Part shown: piece after piece, positions 15,207-23,408 of the stretch
Layout: the number at the start of each line of letters is the position of its first letter
Numbering within the stretch: position 1 is the first letter of the stretch
Source: Paraktedonobacter carboxidivorans
GTDB taxonomy: Bacteria > Chloroflexota > Ktedonobacteria > Ktedonobacterales > Ktedonobacteraceae
DNA length: 64,000 nucleotides
Assembly: GCA_041156125.1 (NCBI GenBank)
Contig: JBEVTI010000001.1
Span: 1-64,000 of the forward strand
Direction of reading: 5' to 3'
Notes under the pieces: generated by a model
What the model was told of the DNA's origin: nothing
The model's input: the letters and a program-made list of their open reading frames with translations, nothing else
Databases searched by the model: none
Made by a program: the position numbers and the translations under genes

Positions 15207-17153
15207 TTATATGCGGTTCGCTTGTAGCATCCTGGTCAGAGCGCTAACGACATCATAGCGACCATACGAAGGCATCAGATAGACGCCCTGGATCAGACTG
15301 CGTGCCTCCCCAAGCAGTTCTTGCGCGGCAAACAGTCCTTCTTCATGGCCATGCTCACCGGCTTTTTGCATACGCTCGCGTACATTCTCCGGGATTGTAA
15401 TGCCTGGTACCTCATTATGCAGGTATTCGGCATGGCGCGAACTGTGTAGTGGGATACAGCCCAGGATGAGTGGGATAGGTGGCGTGCCTACTCGCGCGAG
15501 AAAATGAGTTAGAGGGGCCAGTTCATAAATGGGCTGGGTCATAATGAAATGGGCTCCAGCCTGGATCTTACAGTTATATTTCTCGATCTCATCATCCACC
15601 TGTTCTTCAGTCATATTCAGATTGAGGGCTGTACCAATATGAAAAGAACTTTTCGCACCAAGCGGCGAGCCTGCTGCATCGTGTCCCTCATTCAGGCCGC
15701 GCAAGACTTGAATCAGACCAACCGAATCGACATCCCACACGCCAGTGGTGTTAGGATATGCGCCTACCCGCAGAGGATCGCCAGTCAAGGCGAGAATATT
15801 GCGAATACCCAGTGCGTGAGCGCCTAGCAATTCGGATTGCAATGCCATCAGATTGCGGTCGCGTGAAGTGAAATGAATAATAGTCTCAATGCCCAGGTGA
15901 TCTTGAATCAGGCGAGCCAGAGCGATACAACTCATTCTCACTCGCGCCATCGGACTATCGGCAATATTGATACAGTCCACACCTGCTTCTTGCAACATGG
16001 CCGCGCCATTTAGCAGTTTAGCAGGATTTAAGCCCTTAGGTGGATCGAGTTCGACACTAACCACAAACTTATTTGCCTGGAGTTTTTCGTGCAGGCCGGT
16101 CACATAGCCTTCCTGTGGTAGAATAACCTCTTCTTCTAATAAACGGGCGATAGTTGTCTGACCGTTTGTCACAATTGTGATTTTCTCGCGCTGTGTCGTA
16201 GAGGGGGTGTACTGGTCAAGCACACCGTATTTTTCGTCGAGTGCCTGGCGCATAGCCGCGATATGGCGCGGAGTGGTGCCACAGCAGCCGCCGAGCAAAC
16301 GCACACCAGCCTGCGCGAAGTGGAGAGCATAGTCGGCAAAATAGTCAGGCGTAGATACATAGAAGAAACGGTTACCGATGCGTGTAGGCAGTCCCGCGTT
16401 AGGTTGAGCTGAGAAAAGCTGGGTAGATTGCTCCGGGCTATTCTCATGTTGAGATTCCGCGATCATCTCTTGCAGGACATCTAAAGTGGCTGCGGGACCG
16501 ACACTACAGTTTGCCCCGATTACATCGACGCCCAGGTCGCGCAAAACAATAGCTACGCGGGCGGCTGATTGGCCAGAGAGCGTATGCCCATCCTCGTTAA
16601 AGCTCATCTGAGCTATCACTGGCAGCCCACCGATCTCGCGTGCTGCCAGCACGGCCTGGCGCAACTCTGCCAGGCTGGTAAACGTCTCCAGAATTAATAG
16701 ATCCGCGCCACCCTCTTGTAGACCTTCGATCTGTTCGCGGAAGATAGCGCGCAACTCATGTAGACGGTGCTCGTCTGGGGCCTGCAGGGGTAGACCGGTC
16801 GGGCCAACAGCTCCGGCGATAAATACCTGTTTGCCAGTGACATCCCGGGCCTCTTGTACGAGGCGTGCCGCGCGATGGTTGATCTGGCGCACCTGGCTTT
16901 CCAGGTTATGGATCGCTAATCTGACGCGGTTTGCGCCAAACGAATTGGTCTCGATAATTTCGGCCCCGACATTAATATATTCTCGGTGGATGCTGCTAAT
17001 TAGCTCCGGCTGGTTGAGGTTCAGCGCATCAAAACACTGTTCATATGCGATGCCGCGCGCGTAGAGAAGCGTTCCCATCGCTCCATCGGCGAGCATAGGT
17101 CGCTGTCGTAAGGTTTGGAGAAATGTTTGCTCCATGCACAATCTCTTTGACAT
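15207..17153 (-). CDS. Bifunctional homocysteine S-methyltransferase / methylenetetrahydrofolate reductase
   Basis: A 648-residue fusion. The N-terminal half (about 10-310) is a zinc-dependent homocysteine methyltransferase: LADGAMGTLLYARGI, IIETNSFGANRVRL, zinc ligand Cys in GANCSVGP, and the Cys pair in LLGGCCGTTPRHI. The C-terminal half (about 345-645) is a MetF-like flavoprotein: FVVSVELDPPKGLNP, NIADSPMARVRMS, ILALTGDP and the HFIMTQPIYE strand. Together it would make 5-methyl-THF and methylate homocysteine to methionine in one polypeptide, an arrangement known from Bacillus YitJ and relatives. A second ATG at 17135 (MEQTFLQ) has an AAGAGA site and may be the true start. No SAM or cobalamin riboswitch was recognised upstream. 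Confidence 0.93.
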   Translation of the reverse strand: MSKRLCMEQTFLQTLRQRPMLADGAMGTLLYARGIAYEQCFDALNLNQPELISSIHREYINVGAEIIETNSFGANRVRLAIHNLESQVRQINHRAARLVQEARDVTGKQVFIAGAVGPTGLPLQAPDEHRLHELRAIFREQIEGLQEGGADLLILETFTSLAELRQAVLAAREIGGLPVIAQMSFNEDGHTLSGQSAARVAIVLRDLGVDVIGANCSVGPAATLDVLQEMIAESQHENSPEQSTQLFSAQPNAGLPTRIGNRFFYVSTPDYFADYALHFAQAGVRLLGGCCGTTPRHIAAMRQALDEKYGVLDQYTPSTTQREKITIVTNGQTTIARLLEEEVILPQEGYVTGLHEKLQANKFVVSVELDPPKGLNPAKLLNGAAMLQEAGVDCINIADSPMARVRMSCIALARLIQDHLGIETIIHFTSRDRNLMALQSELLGAHALGIRNILALTGDPLRVGAYPNTTGVWDVDSVGLIQVLRGLNEGHDAAGSPLGAKSSFHIGTALNLNMTEEQVDDEIEKYNCKIQAGAHFIMTQPIYELAPLTHFLARVGTPPIPLILGCIPLHSSRHAEYLHNEVPGITIPENVRERMQKAGEHGHEEGLFAAQELLGEARSLIQGVYLMPSYGRYDVVSALTRMLQANRI

Positions 17154-17595
17154 CTACGAGCGGCACTAAGCCCTCTCGTTCTTGTGCGCATCGCGGGAAA
17201 GCTGGCACCCGCAGTTCGCGCAGCGTAGAGCCGCAACTGTCGAGGCCGTAGTGACCTGACCCGCAATACGGTTAATACAATAATACTGTCCTACTATTGT
17301 ATCACAGGTAGTGCTATGCGCCTGCCTCAGCAATCGTTGCATGCCTCCTGGAGAAGTTCGCCAATCTGTTAGCCGGATTGCGCGCACAAGACTTGCTCCA
17401 GAGCCGTTGTCCAATTTTCCTATAGCGAGATGGCTTTTTCTCTGCTATAATTCCAGGTAATTCCAGGCAACGCGACGATTGGGTTCCCTCAGCGGGAGGA
17501 GCAGTTCCAACGTATGCCTGTCAACGATCCCAAGGGCTGCGATCGTGCGTTTGACCGCCAGAAGATCGTGTGGGGATCAAACGAAGCGGTAGGAT
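17154..17595. other. Divergent intergenic region with an SD-led upstream ORF
   Basis: Lies between the minus-strand methyltransferase/MTHFR gene and the plus-strand PRK-like gene. A TATAAT box at 17446-17451 (plus strand) and TACAAT (17301-17296, minus strand) are candidate -10 elements without clear -35 boxes. An open frame from ATG 17514 to TGA 17729 (71 codons) has a strong GGGAGGAG site 11 nt upstream and overlaps the PRK-like start in another frame. It matches no family and may serve translational coupling. Nothing else was recognised. Confidence 0.45.
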
Positions 17596-18576
17596 ATGCA
17601 AGCGAACATCGGGATTCAACGACCATTGCTCGTCGCGGTTTGTGGCGACAGTGGTTCAGGCAAGACTACATTGACAGATGGGATGGCGCGGGTTTTTGGG
17701 CGAGAGCGAATTCAGCATATATGTCTTGACGACTATCATTTGCTTGATCGGACTGCTCGCCTGCGCGCTGGGATTAGCGCCCTCCATCCTGATGCCAATA
17801 ATCTTGCTCTCATGACTGAGCACCTCCAACGCCTCGCGCGCGGAGAATCTATCAGCAAACCGGTCTACAATCACGCGACCGGCACCTTTGCTGAGCCTGA
17901 AGAGATTATCCCGGCTGAAATCATTATCGTTCACGGCCTGCATCCACTTTTTACATCTGAGTTACGCTCCCTGGCTCATGTTCGCATCTATCTGGACCCG
18001 GAGCATGCGCTGCAGCAGCAGTGGAAGATCATCCGCGATAGCACCTCGCGCGGGTATACAGTTGATCAAGTGCGTCAGCAAATCGCGGATCGCCGCCGCG
18101 ATAGCTATCTGTATATCCAACCACAGAGGCGTTTCGCTGATATGATTGTGCGTTTCTCGCGCGGAAACTTGTATTATCAGACGCGTAGTCTGGCGCATTT
18201 AAACGTGCGTATGATTCAGCCATCGCACGCTCCCAGGATCGACCTCGCTGATCTGATCGAGTCTTCAGTCAGCGATGCCCAGCCCCCTTTGCGCACCTTT
18301 CAGTCCGAGTATAATGATATACCGTGCAACACTTTAGAGATTGATGCCGAAATTACTCACGAAAAAGCTAGCGAACTGGAAGACCGCATCTGGGAACATA
18401 TGGCCGAGGCCAGTAATCTGCGTCCCGAGCGCCTTGATCAGCTTGGCCTCTTCTATGTTGGCAACGATTTGCGCCAGAGTGATCCTCTTGCTCTGACCCA
18501 ACTCATCCTCCTCTACCATGTTATTCGCGCTCGCCAGCGCATTCGCAGTGGTCAGACTCTCCGGCGACCTCAGTAA
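17596..18576 (+). CDS. Phosphoribulokinase/uridine kinase-family protein
   Basis: A P-loop kinase of the PRK/URK family, 326 residues, close in length to prokaryotic phosphoribulokinases. The Walker A motif is CGDSGSGKTTLTDG near residue 16. ICLDDYHLLDRTARLRAGISALHPDANN matches the PRK substrate region (Asp-Asp-Tyr-His), and EIIIVHGLHPLF is the Walker B strand. RISRGNLYYQ-like sequence (RFSRGNLYYQTR) follows. If a true PRK, it phosphorylates ribulose-5-phosphate to RuBP for the Calvin cycle, but no RuBisCO gene is in this window, so the substrate is open. ATG 17596 is the first possible start after an in-frame stop at 17590; its own ribosome site is weak. Confidence 0.85.
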   Translation: MQANIGIQRPLLVAVCGDSGSGKTTLTDGMARVFGRERIQHICLDDYHLLDRTARLRAGISALHPDANNLALMTEHLQRLARGESISKPVYNHATGTFAEPEEIIPAEIIIVHGLHPLFTSELRSLAHVRIYLDPEHALQQQWKIIRDSTSRGYTVDQVRQQIADRRRDSYLYIQPQRRFADMIVRFSRGNLYYQTRSLAHLNVRMIQPSHAPRIDLADLIESSVSDAQPPLRTFQSEYNDIPCNTLEIDAEITHEKASELEDRIWEHMAEASNLRPERLDQLGLFYVGNDLRQSDPLALTQLILLYHVIRARQRIRSGQTLRRPQ

Positions 18577-18826
18577 TGCTGACTCGACTTGCTTGTTTAA
18601 CTATAAGATATAATGGGCAAACGAACCTTGCGGAAAGCTGGCCACAAGGGGAGCCGGCCCGTTTTAAAGAATGGTATTTGCGCTCTGTATTAAGAGGATA
18701 AGGTCAGCGGGAAAGCGGCAGGTCGAATTGTCCGTCATTCTCCTGGTTCGCGCTTGTATAAGTGGTGCAGCCTGTTAAAAGAAGATTGACGAAGTACTGA
18801 GTTTAAGAAAGGCAGGGTATAAATGT
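18577..18826 (+). other. Possible long structured leader of the MTA phosphorylase gene
   Basis: A TATAAT box at 18609-18614 (poor -35) predicts a leader of about 200 nt before the phosphorylase. The leader contains complementary segments: CGAACC (about 18620) with GGTTCG (about 18753), and CTGGCC with a nearby GGAGCCGG. I do not recognise a known riboswitch. It may simply be an untranslated leader. Confidence 0.3.
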
Positions 18827-19699
18827 ATGCCACAGGCAAAAATTGGGGTTATCGGCGGGAGCGGTCTCTATCGCATGCCAGGAATGACCGAAATAGAAGA
18901 AGTCGCGTTAGAGACGCCTTTTGGTAAACCTAGCGATGTGATAACGGTAGGGAAATTTGAGGGTGTTTCTCTGGCATTTCTTCCTCGTCACGGGCGGGGC
19001 CATCGGCTTGCGCCAACTGATCTGCCCGTCCGGGCGAATATCTGGGCCTTGAAGAGTCTAGGAGTCGAGTGGCTGATCTCCGTAAGCGCTGTTGGCAGCT
19101 TGCGCGAGCATATTGCTCCGCGCGATCTGCTCATTCCAGACCAGCTTTTTGATCGCACAAAGAGTCGTGTCAACAGCTTTTTTGACCCTGGACTGGTGGT
19201 ACATTGTACCTTTGCTGAGCCGTTTTGCCCTACATTGAGTTCGCTATTGTTAGAGGCCGCAAGCGAATTGGGCGATGTCAAGATCCATCGAGGTGGCACA
19301 TATGTGTGTATGGAAGGGCCGCTTTTCTCGACGAAAGCAGAGTCTCGTGTTTATCGCAGCCTGGGTATGGATATTATTGGCATGACTGCTCTGCCAGAGG
19401 CCAAGCTGGCGCGCGAGGCTGAACTCTGTTACGCCACCATCGCCTGTATTACAGATTACGATAGCTGGCATGAGTCCGAGGAGTCAGTGACGGTTGAGAT
19501 GGTTATCAATAACCTTGGCGCGAATATTAACAATGCTCAGCGTATTTTGCAGGCTGTAGCGCGTAAAATTCCCGCCGAGCGTTCTACCAGCTCCTGCGAG
19601 TGTCCTACAGCACTCTCCTCGGCCATCATGACTGATCGCAGCCTGCTTTCTGAGGAAATCAAAGAGAGATACGATCTGCTGATCGGAAAGTATCTATGA
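18827..19699 (+). CDS. S-methyl-5'-thioadenosine phosphorylase family protein
   Basis: A PNP/UDP-family phosphorylase of 290 residues that most resembles MTA phosphorylase, which splits methylthioadenosine (a by-product of polyamine and other SAM-using reactions) to adenine and methylthioribose-1-phosphate. Motifs: IGVIGGSGLY at the N-terminus (phosphate loop), FLPRHGRGHRLAPTDLPVRANIWA, the substrate-site block YVCMEGPLFSTKAESRVYRS, IIGMTALPEAKLAREAELCY and ITDYDSWH (base-binding Asp). A good GGCAGGG site precedes ATG 18827. Inosine/guanosine specificity cannot be excluded, though MTA phosphorylase is the better match. It links functionally to the methionine-cycle enzyme at 15-17 kb. Confidence 0.9.
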   Translation: MPQAKIGVIGGSGLYRMPGMTEIEEVALETPFGKPSDVITVGKFEGVSLAFLPRHGRGHRLAPTDLPVRANIWALKSLGVEWLISVSAVGSLREHIAPRDLLIPDQLFDRTKSRVNSFFDPGLVVHCTFAEPFCPTLSSLLLEAASELGDVKIHRGGTYVCMEGPLFSTKAESRVYRSLGMDIIGMTALPEAKLAREAELCYATIACITDYDSWHESEESVTVEMVINNLGANINNAQRILQAVARKIPAERSTSSCECPTALSSAIMTDRSLLSEEIKERYDLLIGKYL

Positions 19700-19733
19700 A
19701 AGGGTGCAGGGGTAAAAAAGGCCAGAAAAGGGT

Positions 19734-19762
19734 TTGACAATTGGGGGCGGCAGGTGTACAAT
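19734..19762 (+). promoter_or_regulatory. Promoter of the SRP RNA gene
   Basis: TTGACA (19734-19739), a 17-nt spacer and TACAAT (19757-19762): a near-consensus housekeeping promoter about 50 bp before the SRP RNA hairpin. dnaX and followers may be read through from it. Confidence 0.85.
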
Positions 19763-19814
19763 ACCAGCGTTCCCTGAACGAAATAACTCGGTGGAACAGA
19801 CCGGTTTTCTTCCA

Positions 19815-19945
19815 GTCCTGCCGGTCGGCGCAATCGGGTCCTGCGCGGCAGATGTTTGCTAACCCTGTCAGGTCCTAACGGAAGCAGCAGTACGTAGACC
19901 TCTCTGGGTGTCGTAGGGGAGCCTGATTGCGCCGATCGGTAGGAC
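19815..19945 (+). ncRNA. ffs: Signal recognition particle RNA (4.5S-type)
   Basis: The RNA scaffold that binds Ffh for co-translational membrane targeting. The universally conserved domain IV tip is visible: GTCAGGTCCTAACGGAAGCA at about 19867-19886, with the asymmetric AGCAGCAGTA side. It is enclosed in a long stem, GTCCTGCC (19815-19822) with GGTAGGAC (19938-19945) and CGGCGCAATC with GATTGCGCCG. A short hairpin ACCGG/CCGGT with TTCTTTA follows and may terminate it. A position directly upstream of dnaX-ybaB-recR is a common bacterial arrangement. Ends are set from the stem and could be longer by some 30-40 nt at the 5' side. Confidence 0.92.
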
Positions 19946-20028
19946 CGGGCGAAAGCCGGTTCTTTACTGTCTTTGATCCTCTTGTGGAGGTTTGTGGCCC
20001 GAAATGCACGGGCAAGCGGAGTCATAAC

Positions 20029-22023
20029 ATGGCCTCACAATCTCTCTACCGCAAATGGCGCTCGCAGACCTTCGATGAGATGATTGGTCAAGAGTTGATC
20101 ATTCGTACCCTCAAGAACGCGCTCCAGAATAATAAGCTCAGCCATGCTTACCTTTTCACTGGTCCTCGCGGTACGGGCAAAACAACGACGGCGCGTTTGC
20201 TGGCGAAAACGGTAAATTGCACCAACTCTCGGAATGGTGAGCCGTGTAACGAGTGCCAGCAGTGCCGCGAAATCACCGCTGGCACTTCCTTTAACGTGAT
20301 TGAGATAGACGCGGCCTCTAATCGCGGCATCGATAACATCCGCGAATTACGCGAAAAGGTTATGGTGCCGCCGGCAACGGGCAAATATAAGATCTACATT
20401 CTTGATGAAGCGCATATGTTGACCACCGAAGCTTTTAACGCGCTGCTCAAGACCCTGGAAGAACCCCCAGACTACGCGATCTTTGTCATGGCTACAACCG
20501 ATGTACATAAGATGTTGCCAACAGTGCTTTCGCGCTGCCAGCGTTTCGACTTTAAGCGTTTTACGACGCGCCAGATTGCTGAGCATGTGCTGCACGTGGC
20601 ACGTGAGGAACAGGTTGAGATTGAGCGTAGCGCGGTCGAACTGCTTGCCAGAACGGCTGCTGGTGGGATGCGCGACGCTTTAAGTTTATTGGATCAGGCA
20701 ATTGCCTATTCAGGCAATAGCATTTCGCTGGCTCAGATTCAATCAATGCTGGGCGTGGCTGATGCGCGAAGCATCTGGAATTTGCTTACACATATTGCTA
20801 CCCTGGATAGCCCTGCCTTACTCTATCTAGTTCATGAGCTTTCAGAGGCAGGCGCGGATTTGCGTCAGATTAATACGCAAGTGATCGATTACTGGCGAGC
20901 ACTGATGCTGGCGAAGGCCGGAGCCGATGTAGCAGTGATTATGGATCTGACCGCAGACGAGCTCGACGAGGTTAACCGCCTGATTCCGTCCTTTACCCTG
21001 GAGGAATTGACTGAATGTGCGCGCATATTCGCGCAAAACGAGTTAATGCAGAAGAATCAGGGTACTCCTCAGCTTGGACTGGAACTGGCCGCGCTTGAGT
21101 CTATTGAACTGCATCGTAAAGTGCAGAGTGGTCAGTCAGTGAAGCTTGCCGTGTCTTCTCCGCCGACCGCCGAGCGTGTTGTCACGCCAGCCGCGCGCCT
21201 CGCATCCCACGCTAGCGCCGCACCCGTTGCGCTCACAACGCCGGGCGTGCCCCCGACTCCACGCCCGGCGCAGCCGAGCCACGAAGAGTTGCCGAGCGCA
21301 TCCGCCTCTCCAAACCCTCTCCAGGCTACATCCAAGGAGCTATCCGCTGCCTCGCCAGTGCGTCCTCCCCTGGTTAGTGAACAGGCAGACCAGGCGCCCG
21401 CCGTTACAGTTCAGGGACTTTCTCTGCGTCAGATCCAGGGGTCGTGGGACAGTGTAAAGCTGCGCACAAGGCAGAAAAGCTCCTTATTAGCGACTTATAT
21501 TGGTATGTGCGATGTATTGGGTGTGGAAGTAGAAGAGGAGCATACTGTTATAGTAATTCGTGCGGCTAAATCGGGACATTTTACATTCATAAGAGGCGAA
21601 AATCGTCCTAAAGAGATCGAGTGGGCGTTGGGATTAGAGTTTGGCCAGCCATGCAAATTGCGTGTGCTCGCGCCTGGACAGGCGTATGAGGGGAAACAGG
21701 CTGAGGGCTCTGCTTCATATTCGCTGGTTGCTGTGGCTTCCCCGCCCTCGGCGTTTCGAGATCCAGCGGCCCAGCTCCTGCCACGGGCCGCCGCGCCGCG
21801 CCCGTCCACTGCTCCTGTCTCACAGCCCTCAACATTCTCTGAGGAATTAGAGCCGTATCGCGTCACTAGTAAGCCGCCACTTGCCATACCGCAGGGAGTG
21901 AGAGAGAATAAGAGAGTAGCGCTATCGAAAGAAGAGCTAGGACAAAAAGTTCGCGACGATCCTGTGGTGCAAGAAGTCATCAAGACATTCGGAGCGATCA
22001 TTGGAGAGATTCAACCAAAGTAA
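20029..22023 (+). CDS. dnaX: DNA polymerase III subunit gamma/tau
   Basis: AAA+ clamp-loader subunit of the replicative polymerase, 664 residues. The N-terminal signature is SLYRKWRSQTFDEMIGQE, Walker A GPRGTGKTTTARLLAK, a four-Cys zinc site (CTNSRNGEPCNECQQC), Walker B IYILDEAHML, sensor 1 MATTDVHK and the SRC motif LSRCQRFDFKR. Domain III runs to about residue 360. A Pro/Ala/Ser-rich linker (about 375-470) leads to a C-terminal tau-like domain. The frame is open from 19927 inside the SRP RNA, but ATG 20029 follows GCGGAG and starts the conserved domain. It is 15 bp upstream of ybaB and forms the classic dnaX-ybaB-recR operon. No slippery frameshift site was evident. Confidence 0.97.
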   Translation: MASQSLYRKWRSQTFDEMIGQELIIRTLKNALQNNKLSHAYLFTGPRGTGKTTTARLLAKTVNCTNSRNGEPCNECQQCREITAGTSFNVIEIDAASNRGIDNIRELREKVMVPPATGKYKIYILDEAHMLTTEAFNALLKTLEEPPDYAIFVMATTDVHKMLPTVLSRCQRFDFKRFTTRQIAEHVLHVAREEQVEIERSAVELLARTAAGGMRDALSLLDQAIAYSGNSISLAQIQSMLGVADARSIWNLLTHIATLDSPALLYLVHELSEAGADLRQINTQVIDYWRALMLAKAGADVAVIMDLTADELDEVNRLIPSFTLEELTECARIFAQNELMQKNQGTPQLGLELAALESIELHRKVQSGQSVKLAVSSPPTAERVVTPAARLASHASAAPVALTTPGVPPTPRPAQPSHEELPSASASPNPLQATSKELSAASPVRPPLVSEQADQAPAVTVQGLSLRQIQGSWDSVKLRTRQKSSLLATYIGMCDVLGVEVEEEHTVIVIRAAKSGHFTFIRGENRPKEIEWALGLEFGQPCKLRVLAPGQAYEGKQAEGSASYSLVAVASPPSAFRDPAAQLLPRAAAPRPSTAPVSQPSTFSEELEPYRVTSKPPLAIPQGVRENKRVALSKEELGQKVRDDPVVQEVIKTFGAIIGEIQPK

Positions 22024-22038
22024 GGAGAATATTTTGTT

Positions 22039-22335
22039 ATGAATATGCGTGAAATTCAGAAGATGCAGCAGAAACTTGTCAAGATGCAGGATGAGTTGGC
22101 CAATACCCTTTTCACCGGTACAGCTGGTGGGGGAGCGGTCAGTGTCACACTGAATGGCAAATTTGAGATGTCAGCGATAAAGATCGATCCTGAGGCGTTT
22201 AATGCAGAGGACATCGCGGAACTGGAAGTCATGATCCTGGCTGCGGCTAAAGACGCCCAGAGCAAAGCAAACGATGCCCAGGAGAAGTTGACTATGAATA
22301 TGACTGGTGGCTTGAAAATACCGGGGCTGTTCTAA
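22039..22335 (+). CDS. YbaB/EbfC nucleoid-associated protein
   Basis: A 98-residue dimeric DNA-binding protein of the YbaB/EbfC family. It starts MNMREIQKMQQKLVKMQDEL, an amphipathic helix, then GTAGGGAVSVTLNGKFEMSAIKIDPEAF, the central beta-sheet typical of the family, and a C-terminal helix (AAKDAQSKANDAQEKL). A TAAGGAGAATATTTTGTT site precedes ATG 22039. It lies between dnaX and recR (1-bp gap to recR), the conserved order in many bacteria. Confidence 0.95.
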   Translation: MNMREIQKMQQKLVKMQDELANTLFTGTAGGGAVSVTLNGKFEMSAIKIDPEAFNAEDIAELEVMILAAAKDAQSKANDAQEKLTMNMTGGLKIPGLF

Positions 22336-22336
22336 G

Positions 22337-22936
22337 ATGAGCGATCTCGCACCGCCAGTTGCGGCTTTGATTGAAGAGTTATCCAAACTGCCAGGAGTAG
22401 GCGTGAAGACAGCGCAACGTCTCACGTTCTTTCTTCTACGCAGTCCCGCGGACCAGGCGCGCCGCCTGTCCGAGGCGATTATGCGCGTCAAAGAGAGCAT
22501 CATTTATTGTTCGCGCTGCTTTAATATCACTGAGGCCGATCCCTGCCTGATTTGTAGCAATTCCAATCGGGAGCAGGAGATCATTTGCGTAGTTGAGGAG
22601 CCGCTAGATGTGCTGGCTCTGGAAAAGACAGGGGCCTACAAGGGTCTCTATCATGTGCTTCACGGCGCTCTCTCGCCGGTGGAGGGCATTGGTCCCAAAG
22701 ATTTGCGTATCGAAGAGTTACTCAAGCGTTTGCAGGATGGGAAGGTGCGCGAGGTCATTCTGGCCACTAACCCGAACTTTGAGGGTGAGTATACTGCCAA
22801 CTACCTGCAAAAAGAGCTCAAGCCGTTAGCTCTCAAAGTCACCGGCCTGGCGCGCGGTTTGCCGATTGGCGGAGATTTGGAATACGCTGACGAAGGAACG
22901 CTCAGCCGGGCCATCGAAGGCCGACGCGAGTTCTAG
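22337..22936 (+). CDS. recR: Recombination mediator RecR
   Basis: RecR works with RecF/RecO to load RecA on gapped DNA. The 199 residues are typical. The N-terminal HhH (LSKLPGVGVKTAQRL), a four-Cys zinc finger (CSRCFNITEADPCLICSN, residues about 57-74), a Toprim domain (IICVVEEPLDVLALEKTG, then EVILATNPNFEGEYTANYL) and the C-terminal Walker B-like ITGLARGLPIGGDLEYAD-type segment are all present. It begins 1 bp after the ybaB stop, so translation is probably coupled. Confidence 0.97.
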   Translation: MSDLAPPVAALIEELSKLPGVGVKTAQRLTFFLLRSPADQARRLSEAIMRVKESIIYCSRCFNITEADPCLICSNSNREQEIICVVEEPLDVLALEKTGAYKGLYHVLHGALSPVEGIGPKDLRIEELLKRLQDGKVREVILATNPNFEGEYTANYLQKELKPLALKVTGLARGLPIGGDLEYADEGTLSRAIEGRREF

Positions 22937-23010
22937 CGTTGGACAGAGGAGAATAAAGCTAGCTTTCGCTTGCGCTTTCAACTTGAGAGAGAAGGGCCTG
23001 GTAGCTTGTA

Positions 23011-23075
23011 GTACTCTTGTTTTACCCTCAAGCAAAAGTTGACTTGGCGCGGCTTATATGGTACTCTTGTTCTAC
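23011..23075 (+). repeat. Two direct repeats at the recA promoter
   Basis: GTACTCTTGTTTTAC at 23011-23025 and GTACTCTTGTTCTAC at 23061-23075: 14 of 15 identical and exactly 50 bp (about five helical turns) apart. The second copy covers the -10 element of the predicted recA promoter. They look like an operator pair; the regulator is unknown. Confidence 0.5.
23039..23067 (+). promoter_or_regulatory. Candidate recA promoter
   Basis: TTGACT at 23039-23044, a 17-nt spacer and TACTCT at 23062-23067. The -10 is weak, as for a controlled promoter, and lies inside the second direct repeat. Start of transcription would be near 23074, about 200 nt before the leader ORF. Confidence 0.5.
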
Positions 23076-23276
23076 ATTATGCAGAATGAAGAATGAGGAA
23101 TAAAGTGGAGAGACCGCTTCCTTTTTCTGGACCTTGCCAGAGAATAGTATGTAGGGAACGGTAAACACACCAACACAAAGGTTTTGTTTCGCTTTTTCCG
23201 TGAGAAAATGAAGCCACGGTAGTTCCCTGCCCCTGATGGGGTGGTAGTAAGTCAGTAAGCACAGATAAAAGGAGGT

Positions 23277-23408
23277 ATGCAGGGAGGCCATGAGGAAAGG
23301 CCATTGCTAGAGGCGCGAAAAGGGCGTTTGCGGAGATTGAGTTCGTGCTTGCAAATGCGCTGGTTGCGCTACCTGTCTTCCCTGTACACGAACAATGGCA
23401 CTAAGTAA
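23277..23408 (+). CDS. 43-residue leader ORF overlapping the recA start
   Basis: ATG 23277 has the strongest ribosome site in the neighbourhood (AAAAGGAGGT directly upstream). The frame runs 43 codons to TAA 23406-23408, 14 nt past the recA ATG at 23395, in a different frame. The peptide starts MQGGHEERPLLEARKGRL and is basic, with no recognised family. recA itself has no visible Shine-Dalgarno, so translating this ORF may load ribosomes onto recA (coupling). This is inference from position and signals; the peptide may have no function of its own. Confidence 0.5.
   Translation: MQGGHEERPLLEARKGRLRRLSSCLQMRWLRYLSSLYTNNGTK

Larger units (their letters stand above)
22937..23276. other. recR-recA intergenic region
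   Basis: Holds the recA promoter and the 50-bp-spaced direct repeats described separately, then about 200 nt of apparent 5' leader. A minus-strand open frame across it (23028-23291) has no family resemblance and is discounted. No terminator hairpin was seen after recR, so read-through into recA is possible. Confidence 0.5.

Noticed and set aside
17154..17420. A SAM, cobalamin or THF riboswitch before the methionine-synthesis gene
   Set aside because: I looked for the conserved cores of these classes on the minus strand and did not find them; the stretch GGGTGCCAGC alone is not enough.
19815..19945. A long hairpin terminator after the MTA phosphorylase gene
   Set aside because: It carries the SRP RNA domain IV tip (GGTCC...CGGAAGCA) and a strong promoter and precedes dnaX, so it is the SRP RNA gene.
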